Below the pieces are notes generated by a model. That model was not told where the DNA came from. It did no database searches and was given only the letters and a program-made list of their open reading frames with translations. DNA of 64,000 nucleotides. It comes from a virus. Positions 29,597 to 36,319 of the stretch are shown here, piece after piece. The position numbers were made by a program, and so were the translations under genes. The DNA is taken from positions 1-64,000 of IMG/VR virus record IMGVR_UViG_3300032893_000032. One strand, 5' to 3'. The stretch's first letter is position 1. Each line of letters starts with the position of its first letter.

Positions 29597-30196
29597 ATGG
29601 TAGTGACGGAAGTACAATTCGACCCCAGACAGATCCTGGGACCGGCGGACACGGACAAGCACCTTGCCCCCCGATCCAAGGGCCTGCACCTGTCGCAGAT
29701 CTACGACGACCTACAGCAGTCGGCAAGGGGTATGGTCATCGGCCAGGACAAGTTGACGAGTGAGGAATTGCAGTGGTACCGCAGCGTCGGATATGTATGG
29801 GAGAGGGTGGTGGACGATGCCTTCGCCAAATGTCTGCTGTCGCCTAATTGCGTACGACTGGGAGAGGTAACGGTCGACGGAATAACGGGGTCGCCGGATC
29901 TCGTGGACCTGTCGTCGGACGACTGGGTCGTGGTGGATACAAAAGCAACATTCAAATCGTCGCGGAAGCTGGACGATCTGGAGAAGAACTTCTGGACGTG
30001 GACGGTGCAGCTGAAGGGGTACTGCTACATGGTGAAGGCGACCCGAGCGCGGCTGCTGGTAATGCATATCTGTGGTAACTATGCGCCGCCCCGACCGATA
30101 GTGAAGCAGTTGGAACTGGAATTCACGCAGGAAGAGCTACAGCAGAACTGGAACGTCCTTGTGGCTCATGCCCGCCGGAGGAAATGGTTAAAATGA
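29597..30196 (+). CDS. RecB/Cas4-like PD-(D/E)XK nuclease
   Basis: 199 aa. Catalytic pattern: Glu69 in 'GYVWERVVDDAF', Asp101 in 'GSPDLVDL', Asp114-Thr-Lys116 in 'VVVDTKATF', and Gln138/Tyr142 in 'VQLKGYCYM', the order of RecB-family nucleases. Phage relatives act as 5'-3' exonucleases in recombination, typically with Sak4-type ATPase and ssDNA-binding partners, both candidates for which are nearby (31419, 28612). The stop overlaps the NADAR gene as ATGA. No clear promoter follows the upstream terminator, so read-through may be needed. Confidence 0.85.
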   Translation: MVVTEVQFDPRQILGPADTDKHLAPRSKGLHLSQIYDDLQQSARGMVIGQDKLTSEELQWYRSVGYVWERVVDDAFAKCLLSPNCVRLGEVTVDGITGSPDLVDLSSDDWVVVDTKATFKSSRKLDDLEKNFWTWTVQLKGYCYMVKATRARLLVMHICGNYAPPRPIVKQLELEFTQEELQQNWNVLVAHARRRKWLK

Positions 30197-30630
30197 CGGA
30201 CGGCACACGCATTACCCATTTCGACGGCCCGTACAATTTCCTGTCGAACTTCTATCGGGTAGATATCGAATTTGAAGGGGTGGTATACCCGTCCGTAGAG
30301 CACGCCTATCAGGCGGCTAAGACGCTGGATACGGGGGAGCGTATCAGGATCGCCCAACTCCCTAGCCCGGCTGCCGCCAAGAAAGCGGGGAGGAAGGTGG
30401 AGCTACGGCCCCACTGGGACGCGATGCGGATAGACGTGATGCATGAACTCCTACGCCGGAAGTTCTACCTCGGCGACGGCCTGAGGGAGCGGCTGCTGGC
30501 CACCGGGAACGCCACCCTAGTGGAAGGGAACTGGTGGGGGGATAACTTCTGGGGGTCATGCCCACCTAATGGGCGTGGTGCTAACAACCTAGGAAAGCTC
30601 CTAATGAAGGTAAGAGAGGAATTAAAATGA
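30193..30630 (+). CDS. NADAR-domain protein (YbiA/RibX-like N-glycosidase)
   Basis: 145 aa from ATG 30193 (ATGA overlap; GGAGG is too close to ATG 30184 to serve it). Shows the family's motifs: 'GPYNFLSNFY' (12-21), 'YPSVEHAYQAAK' (32-43) and 'WWGDNFWGSCP...NNLGKLLM'. NADAR proteins hydrolyse N-glycosidic bonds; some members remove ADP-ribose from guanine in nucleic acids, others act on riboflavin intermediates. In a phage it could reverse DarT-type ADP-ribosylation or serve nucleotide salvage. All core residues appear intact. Confidence 0.88.
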   Translation: MTDGTRITHFDGPYNFLSNFYRVDIEFEGVVYPSVEHAYQAAKTLDTGERIRIAQLPSPAAAKKAGRKVELRPHWDAMRIDVMHELLRRKFYLGDGLRERLLATGNATLVEGNWWGDNFWGSCPPNGRGANNLGKLLMKVREELK

Positions 30631-31400
30631 AGATTATTAGGCCGTATGCCCGAATCACTTCTGACTCCCACGCCCATATTCCACTAAACGGGATGCGGCA
30701 TATTGAGTGGTGCGCCCGTATTTCCCACCGTTCGGAGGACGCCCAGTCACAAGACTCCTGGCGGCGGCTGATCCAGTCGGTGGTGTTGGAGCACGGGGAC
30801 TGGTCGGTGGTGGAGCATGTCAGCGTGACTGTTGACGCGGTGGTCGACCGGGGAATAACACACGAGTGGGTGAGACACCGGCTATTCTCGTATACGCAAG
30901 AGTCAACGAGGTTCGTGAACTACGAGAAGAAGATGGCACCGAGTTTCATTTACCCGAAGCCGGAGGTAGAGTGCCTTCTGTGCATGAACGGTCACGAACT
31001 CCGCCACGACTACAAAAATCCTTATGGTGTGTGGTGGCACAGCGATGTCAGTTTACGGACACCGGAAGAATGCGCTAATCGGAACTGCGCGTATGATCCG
31101 CGTTGGCTAAATGCGATTAATGAGGCGGAAACTTCCTACATCTCACTTGTCAAAAATGGGTGGAGGCCACAGGAGGCCCGGTCCGTCTTCCCTAACGCTC
31201 TCGCCTCCCGCCTAGTCACCACCGGCAACCTCCGCAACTGGCGACACTTTTTCATCATGCGGACCACCGCCGAGGCCCACCCGCAGATGCGGCAGGTAAC
31301 CATTCCGCTGCTGGCGGAGTTCAAGTCCAAGTTCCCGCTGATCTTCGACGACATCGAACCAACGGCGAAACAATCGGAATCCATGAAAAGGATGCGGTAG
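30627..31400 (+). CDS. thyX: Flavin-dependent thymidylate synthase with a Cys4 insert
   Basis: 257 aa, ATGA overlap with the NADAR gene. The ThyX motif RHRxxxxxxxS is 'RHRLFSYTQES' (83-93). C-terminal 'NALASRLVTTGNLRNWRHFF...AHPQMRQV' is the conserved substrate-binding region. The enzyme makes dTMP from dUMP with FAD and methylene-tetrahydrofolate. Between residues 112 and 155 lies an insert with CLLC (116-119) and CANRNC (149-154), placed like a zinc knuckle, absent from typical ThyX. The gene belongs to the nucleotide-supply part of the cluster. Confidence 0.93.
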   Translation: MKIIRPYARITSDSHAHIPLNGMRHIEWCARISHRSEDAQSQDSWRRLIQSVVLEHGDWSVVEHVSVTVDAVVDRGITHEWVRHRLFSYTQESTRFVNYEKKMAPSFIYPKPEVECLLCMNGHELRHDYKNPYGVWWHSDVSLRTPEECANRNCAYDPRWLNAINEAETSYISLVKNGWRPQEARSVFPNALASRLVTTGNLRNWRHFFIMRTTAEAHPQMRQVTIPLLAEFKSKFPLIFDDIEPTAKQSESMKRMR

Positions 31401-31418
31401 GGAGGAACAAGGAGACTT

Positions 31419-32267
31419 ATGGCAACGAACGTACCAAGTGGCAGTCAGCAGTCGAACGTCGTCCGGACCCAGTCGGCAGCCGACTTACTTTCAGGTCCGG
31501 ACCTCAGGGAATTTCTCCTCCTGGTGGGGAAGGACGGCGTGGGGAAGACCTGTGCCGTCCTTTCTCTTGCCCGATGGGTGGAGATGTGTGTCAACCCGGA
31601 GGCTACCTTCTACCTGATAGACAGTGAGAACAAGGTCCGGTCGGCCATGAAGGCGTTTGGCGGCGATGCGCCGGGGAACGTCGTCTACTACAAGGTCGAC
31701 ACCATGAACCAGGCGACCTGGGCGGTGGACGACATACTGAGGAAGCATAAGCCGGGGGACTGGTTGGGTGTGGAATCAATGTCCAGATTGTGGGAGCGGG
31801 CACAAGACTTAGCCTATCTCGCCACCTCCCAGCTGGACAAGGCGGAGTATTTGGAGAAGCGAGCAAGGGAAGGGAAGAAGGCTCCTCCGATCCCGTCCCC
31901 GGACAGCTTCTGGTCGGTGGCCAAGGGGGCGCATGACGGGGCCTTTCTGGATAGGCTGGCGCTGGTTGAGGATCTGAACGTCGTCCTGACATCCACGCTG
32001 CAGAAGCCGCCGAAGGAAGGCGGATTCATGAAGGAGAATGTGGATAGGAAAGCTGTGCGAGTCGAAATGGGGATAGACCTTGGGATCGACGGGGCACCGA
32101 GACTGCCGTATTACGTCGAGACCCTGGCGATGCTGACGCTGAAAGCCGGACAGGTAAGCTGCCAGGTGCTGAGGGACAACCTGTCGGGGAAGGACGAGAC
32201 GCGGGTGGAGTTCGAAGTCCCGGACCGGAAGAGCTGGGCGGGAGAATTCTGGGGGAGGTGCAGGTAA
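31419..32267 (+). CDS. Sak4-like RecA-type ATPase
   Basis: 282 aa, AAGGAG four bases before ATG 31419. Walker A is GKDGVGKT (37-44), with 'FYLIDSENK' and 'WLGVESMSRLWERA' as candidate Walker B region, then a helical lid. A conserved 'LNVVLTSTLQKPP' strand matches AAA_24/Sak4-type recombinases. These minimal RecA-like ATPases promote single-strand annealing with an SSB partner. Neighbouring RecB-like nuclease supports a recombination module. Confidence 0.85.
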   Translation: MATNVPSGSQQSNVVRTQSAADLLSGPDLREFLLLVGKDGVGKTCAVLSLARWVEMCVNPEATFYLIDSENKVRSAMKAFGGDAPGNVVYYKVDTMNQATWAVDDILRKHKPGDWLGVESMSRLWERAQDLAYLATSQLDKAEYLEKRAREGKKAPPIPSPDSFWSVAKGAHDGAFLDRLALVEDLNVVLTSTLQKPPKEGGFMKENVDRKAVRVEMGIDLGIDGAPRLPYYVETLAMLTLKAGQVSCQVLRDNLSGKDETRVEFEVPDRKSWAGEFWGRCR

Positions 32268-32268
32268 G

Positions 32269-32589
32269 ATGAAAACGGTGGCGAACGCCGACATGAATCC
32301 GAAGACGGACCTTTCCCGCACCCCTCGCGCCCTCGCCATGCTGCTGGCCATCTCGAACTTCGACGGGGACTGGCGACAGGTGGAGGGGGTGACGGAGGTG
32401 GACCGGATCTTTCTGGAAGACATGCTGGGGAAGGCGGGGAAATACAGAAAGGGAATGCAGGTGAGCCGGAGACAGTTCGCCCGTCTCCGGGACCTGCACG
32501 GGCTAATTGTTAGGGGGAAGACGGTGGGGAAGGTCGAAACGAAGGCGGAGAAGATGGCTGAGAAGGTGGAAGGAGCGGTCGCCCGATGA
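32269..32589 (+). CDS. Small protein of unknown function
   Basis: 106 aa, starting two bases after the Sak4-like stop and overlapping the next gene as ATGA. 'MQVSRRQFARLRDLHGLIVRGK' could be a helical DNA-binding element. The C-terminus is a Lys/Glu-rich helix (AEKMAEKVEGA). No family recognised. Confidence 0.65.
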   Translation: MKTVANADMNPKTDLSRTPRALAMLLAISNFDGDWRQVEGVTEVDRIFLEDMLGKAGKYRKGMQVSRRQFARLRDLHGLIVRGKTVGKVETKAEKMAEKVEGAVAR

Positions 32590-32828
32590 ACATCTCCTGT
32601 CCCAATTGCCGCGCCGTCATCATCTCCTCCCTTTCCACCGCCCGCCATCCCTCCCCCGACATCTGGTCGCGGGAAGTAGTCTGTAGCCGCTGCCGGGCGG
32701 TATACCGGATAGAGGTAAATCTGCTAAGAGAAGGGGAGACGAAAGAAGAAAGAGCGGGGAGAAAGGAAAAAGAGCAGGGGAAAGGGGGTAAGCCCGATGA
32801 AGTCGATAACGCTGCTCAGCGATCATGA
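32586..32828 (+). CDS. Small zinc-ribbon protein
   Basis: 80 aa. 'ISCPNCRAVI' and 'EVVCSRCRAVYRIEV' form a CxxC...CxxC zinc ribbon. The last 30 residues are charged and disordered (Lys/Glu-rich). ATGA overlap with the previous gene. Probably a nucleic-acid-binding or scaffold mini-protein. Confidence 0.65.
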   Translation: MNISCPNCRAVIISSLSTARHPSPDIWSREVVCSRCRAVYRIEVNLLREGETKEERAGRKEKEQGKGGKPDEVDNAAQRS

Positions 32829-33135
32829 GGCGGATGTGCTGCAGGCCATCCATAGGGAGGCCCAGCGCGCTGTCCTCTTCCACGGGGAAGTTACCGACGA
32901 CCCCTGCCGCGTGATCGCCAACCTGACGAAGGAACTGGGGGAGGCGGCGCAGGAAGTGACGAAGATGACCAGCCGGTCGATGAAGGAGCGGGAGGGGAGG
33001 AACGACCCGGAAGAAAAGATCCTCCCGGTGACGAGGGAGGACAGGCTGGCGAGAATCGCGATGGAGCTGGTACAGGTGGCGGCTTACTGCTACCTGGTGG
33101 TAATGAAAATTGAACAAGGTGGATACCGGGATTGA
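32797..33135 (+). CDS. MazG-like nucleotide pyrophosphohydrolase, MazZ candidate
   Basis: 112 aa from ATG 32797, overlapping the zinc-ribbon gene. Helical pattern 'IANLTKELGEAAQEV' (ExxE) and 'LARIAMELVQVAAYCYLVV' matches the compact MazG-like family of phages; the second motif is ExxQ rather than ExxD. In Z-genome phages a MazG-family enzyme (MazZ) converts dGTP/GTP to the monophosphate used by PurZ. PurZ is encoded one gene further on, which makes this the best MazZ candidate, but the sequence alone does not prove the substrate. Confidence 0.75.
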   Translation: MKSITLLSDHEADVLQAIHREAQRAVLFHGEVTDDPCRVIANLTKELGEAAQEVTKMTSRSMKEREGRNDPEEKILPVTREDRLARIAMELVQVAAYCYLVVMKIEQGGYRD

Positions 33136-33139
33136 TAGG

Positions 33140-33168
33140 TTGACGTCGGCAAGACTGCGTGGTATACT
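33140..33168 (+). promoter_or_regulatory. Rightward promoter of the purZ unit
   Basis: TTGACG (33140-33145), 17-base spacer ending TGG, TATACT (33163-33168). The expected RNA start coincides with ATG 33175, so the homing endonuclease would be translated leaderless, and purZ lies about 540 bases downstream. Confidence 0.72.
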
Positions 33169-33174
33169 GATCCC

Positions 33175-33810
33175 ATGACTGGTAAGGTACTTTACGCATG
33201 GCTGGCTGCGCTTATCGACGGGGAAGGGGCGGTAATGCTGATAGACAAGCGGGGGAGTGGGCACGCGGTCCGTGTTGGTCAATTCCGCCCCACCATCAAT
33301 GTGTCGAACTCCGACTACCGACTGATCCTAGCTCTGATGAAGGAGACAGGGATTCACCGAGTGTACGCCCACAAAAAGGGAAGCCCCAACGGAAAAGTTC
33401 GCAATCGATACGTGTGGTCGTGGCGTCTTGCCAACCGGGACATACGAGAGTGGGGGCCAAAAATTCTTCCGTTTCTGGTTATTAAGCGACGTCAGGTAGA
33501 GCTGATATTGGAGTACGTAAACTTCAACTATCGGTGGTTGACGCTACGTAAGAACAAAAAGAAAGTTGAGGAGATGAAGCGACGCAAGGTGGAGATCTTC
33601 ACGGAGATACGGGCGCTTAACGAACGCGGGATCGACAATCGCCATCTTATTCCAGAAATTAACCGGATTCGTAATGAGTATAATGCCAAATTAAAACAGG
33701 AGAGGGGAAACAAGTCATGGAAAGAGCTAAGGGAACAGGAAACCCGATCACAGTCGTCCAAGGCGGTTTTTGGGGATCGGAGGGGAAGGGCGCAGTTACA
33801 GCGTTCCTGA
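33175..33810 (+). CDS. LAGLIDADG homing endonuclease, freestanding
   Basis: 211 aa. One LAGLIDADG motif, WLAALIDGEGAV (residues 9-20), followed by 'RPTINVSNSDYRLILALMKETG' and 'YVWSWRLANRDI', typical of single-motif dimeric enzymes. DNA is AT-richer than the flanks. It is inserted exactly between promoter 33140 and purZ and overlaps the purZ start by 94 bases. The Arg/Ser-rich last 30 codons lie over purZ and may be a by-product of the insertion. It probably targets the intron-less or HEG-less site at this promoter. Confidence 0.85.
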   Translation: MTGKVLYAWLAALIDGEGAVMLIDKRGSGHAVRVGQFRPTINVSNSDYRLILALMKETGIHRVYAHKKGSPNGKVRNRYVWSWRLANRDIREWGPKILPFLVIKRRQVELILEYVNFNYRWLTLRKNKKKVEEMKRRKVEIFTEIRALNERGIDNRHLIPEINRIRNEYNAKLKQERGNKSWKELREQETRSQSSKAVFGDRRGRAQLQRS

Positions 33811-35162
33811 CTAACAGGGACAAAGTCGACTTCTGCGTACGCGGAGGAACTATCAACGCTGGTCACACGGCCTACTATAAAGGGAAGCCGTATGTATGTC
33901 AGCAAATCCCAGTGGGGTTCACTAACCCCAACACGGCATTGGTAATTGCTCCTGGCGCTTATGTACACCCGTTCGTCCTTGCCAAAGAGATTGAAATGAT
34001 AAACAAGGCCACAGGCGAGGATGTCCGTAAGCGCCTATTTATTGATCACCGCTGTGGGCTTCATTTACCCGTTCATACTGACCGGGCAAAAGTAGCAAAC
34101 AGGCATCACTCAATGGGCGCAGTCGGCAAGGGGTGTTCGGAAGCGGTGGTCGACAAGATCCGGAACCGGGGGAGTGGGAAGACGCAGCTGTTTGAACAGT
34201 GGCTTCAGGAATTTAGACTGACGGATAGGGAGGAGAAGTTCGCCGACTGCATCGGGGCTGGAAGGAGACTGACGGACGTCCTCGGTCCGGTGGCTTTCGC
34301 CGACACCACGGCCCTCCTTAACCGGAGCTGGGATGGCGGGGCAAAGATACTGGTGGAAGGGACGCAGGGGACGCTGCTGGATCTTCACCTCGGTCCCTAC
34401 CCCTACACTACGCACAAGCAGACTCAGTGTGGAAACTGGATAGCGGAATGCGGACTATCCCCTAGCCTGCCCTACGAAGTGGTGCTGGTCGTCCGTTCGT
34501 ACCCCATCCGCGTGGCGGGGAACTCCGGACCGATGCCTCGGGAGATCTCCTGGGTGGATCTGGCGCGGAGGATCAACGGAAGGCTGGAGGCCCACGGTCT
34601 GCCGCCACGGGTAAGGGAAAGCAGCTTGCGACAGTTCGAATCCGCCTGTCAACATGTCGCCGGGATGTCCGATCCCCCGAGGAACTGGAAAATCGAAAAC
34701 TGGCCGCAGGAGATAAGGGAGAAGAATCCGGAATTCGTCTCGGAACTTCATAAGGCGGCCCTTGAACAGCTGGAGACGGAGGTGGTGGACGACCTAAGGA
34801 ACCTATTCGAACTGACAACGGTAACGAAGAAGCTCCGGAGAATTGCGGAGCTGGACCGGGATACGCTGAAGCGGAGTGTCCAGATGAACCGCCCGGCGTA
34901 CATTGTCCTAACGTTTGCCAACTACCTATTCCCTGAGATGTGGGGGTGGGGGCAAGACGAATTCGATGGATTGGACAGGCGGAATGGGGAGTCGTTCGAC
35001 AATCTCTTCACCTACGCCAGCGAGCTGGAGGCGGACACCGGGACGGAGGTAAGGTGGTGCACGCTGGGGCCGGAGGACAAACACTTCGTCGACGTGCTGG
35101 GAAGGACGAATGGTCAGTACCCCATGCATTTCACCGGGACGGAGAATGAGGTAAACGGGTGA
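33717..35162 (+). CDS. purZ: PurZ, N6-succino-2-amino-deoxyadenylate synthase
   Basis: 481 aa. Related to adenylosuccinate synthetase PurA: P-loop-like 'VVQGGFWGSEGKGAV' (13-27), 'NAGHT' (47-51, catalytic His50) and a GTP-binding C-terminal part ('AYIVLTFANYLFP'). The PurA motif WGDEGKG reads WGSEGKG here: Ser21 replaces the catalytic Asp. This change is the recognised hallmark of phage PurZ, which condenses dGMP with aspartate towards 2-aminoadenine. DatZ-like, MazG-like and PolA genes are in the same cluster, matching Z-genome phages. AGGAG precedes the start. Overlap GTGA with the next gene. Confidence 0.93.
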   Translation: MERAKGTGNPITVVQGGFWGSEGKGAVTAFLTNRDKVDFCVRGGTINAGHTAYYKGKPYVCQQIPVGFTNPNTALVIAPGAYVHPFVLAKEIEMINKATGEDVRKRLFIDHRCGLHLPVHTDRAKVANRHHSMGAVGKGCSEAVVDKIRNRGSGKTQLFEQWLQEFRLTDREEKFADCIGAGRRLTDVLGPVAFADTTALLNRSWDGGAKILVEGTQGTLLDLHLGPYPYTTHKQTQCGNWIAECGLSPSLPYEVVLVVRSYPIRVAGNSGPMPREISWVDLARRINGRLEAHGLPPRVRESSLRQFESACQHVAGMSDPPRNWKIENWPQEIREKNPEFVSELHKAALEQLETEVVDDLRNLFELTTVTKKLRRIAELDRDTLKRSVQMNRPAYIVLTFANYLFPEMWGWGQDEFDGLDRRNGESFDNLFTYASELEADTGTEVRWCTLGPEDKHFVDVLGRTNGQYPMHFTGTENEVNG

Positions 35163-35905
35163 TCACCGTCGACCCCAGGACGGGTTCCGACAGACTCTTC
35201 GCCAGACTCCGGCAGAAGAAGGGCCTACCGGTGGTATCCGGGACGCTGGAGTTCGGCGACGCCTGCTGGCTTGGTCAGGGGCCGGAGGGGAGACCAGTGA
35301 CCGTGGGGGTTGAGTACAAGTGCGTCCCAGACGTATTAAGTTGTATCGCCAACGGGAGGTTCGCCGGTCACCAGCTCCCCGGTCTGCTGGCGACCTACGA
35401 CTTGCCGATTCTGCTGGTCGAGGGGGATACGAGGGCTAGTTTGAAGGATGGCAGCCTGCAGATTCGCCACCCAGTGAAGAAGTTCTGGTTCGAACCGAAG
35501 TCGGGCGGAAGAGGGTGGATGTACCGGGACCTAGTCCACTGGCTGGCAACGGTTCAGTTTAAAGCCGGGGTACGGGTGGCGAGGACCGGAGATCTGGAGG
35601 AAAGCGCGGAATGGGTGGCTGCCTCCTATTCGTGGTGGAATTCCAAAACATGGGAAGATCACAAGTCCCATTTACATCTGCATTCATCCCTGGACGATCA
35701 GGTCAGCATCCTTAAGCCCACTCTGTTGAGACAGCTGGCAGCTTGTCTCCCCGGCGTCGGCCTGCTAAAATCGGCGGCGGTAGCCAGACACTTCCGTAGC
35801 CCATTCGAAATGCTGATGGCGGACGAGGGGGAGTGGGAAAAGATCGAGGGAATAGGAAAGGGAACGGCGAGGAAGATATGTCAGGCGATGATGAACGGAA
35901 AATAG
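35159..35905 (+). CDS. ERCC4/XPF-type nuclease with helix-hairpin-helix
   Basis: 248 aa, GTG start in a GTGA overlap with purZ. The N-terminal nuclease shows 'EFGDACWLG', 'VGVEYKCVPDVLSCI' and 'RFAGHQLPGLLATYDLPILLVEGD', the ERCC4 order (GD...(E)xK...D). The last 60 residues are a tandem helix-hairpin-helix: 'CLPGVGLLKSAAVARHF' and 'IEGIGKGTARKICQAM'. It probably cleaves branched or flap DNA during replication and recombination. Confidence 0.85.
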   Translation: MITVDPRTGSDRLFARLRQKKGLPVVSGTLEFGDACWLGQGPEGRPVTVGVEYKCVPDVLSCIANGRFAGHQLPGLLATYDLPILLVEGDTRASLKDGSLQIRHPVKKFWFEPKSGGRGWMYRDLVHWLATVQFKAGVRVARTGDLEESAEWVAASYSWWNSKTWEDHKSHLHLHSSLDDQVSILKPTLLRQLAACLPGVGLLKSAAVARHFRSPFEMLMADEGEWEKIEGIGKGTARKICQAMMNGK

Positions 35906-36315
35906 GGGGACCACCCAGTGCCGATGGGGCAAGGGGGTGGCAGGCGGTGCTTGATAGGGCCGAAATTGCCTTATATAAGAATCGGGCCAGAAGATCGCGG
36001 CTACTAGCCGCCATCAAGTTATTCAAGGATAAAATTAGAACCGGGGAGCCTTGGCCAGTTAATTGTGAAGCTGGCCGGTATCCAGACAGCGAGGAAAGGC
36101 CAATGATCCAGCTTCTTGATTCCGATGTCGACCTCCTGGAGGCATTCCTCAGGCGTCTGGTCACCAATGTGGTCATCCGGCAGGAGATCCGCGACACCGC
36201 CCTATCCATGCTTCGGCGGCTGGAGCTGGCCCGGAAGGGGTACCCGGACTACCGGAAGCCGATGGAGGGGAAGGCCGAGGAGAGGGCGGAAGGGATGGAA
36301 GGGGAGAAGGGGTAG
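35878..36315 (+). CDS. Helical protein of unknown function
   Basis: 145 aa from ATG 35878 (AGGA close upstream), overlapping the nuclease gene by 28 bases. Long helices: 'WQAVLDRAEIALYKNRARRSRLLAA' and 'VDLLEAFLRRLVTNVVIRQEIR'. No catalytic motif. Location before the polymerase suggests a replication accessory role. Confidence 0.6.
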   Translation: MSGDDERKIGGPPSADGARGWQAVLDRAEIALYKNRARRSRLLAAIKLFKDKIRTGEPWPVNCEAGRYPDSEERPMIQLLDSDVDLLEAFLRRLVTNVVIRQEIRDTALSMLRRLELARKGYPDYRKPMEGKAEERAEGMEGEKG

Positions 36316-36319
36316 GGGT

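Noticed and set aside
30835-30860. TTGACG promoter-like sequence inside thyX
   Set aside because: No matching -10 at 16-18 bases; coding sequence.
34630-34650. tRNA T-loop-like GTTCGAATCC
   Set aside because: Lies within purZ coding sequence and lacks a cloverleaf around it.
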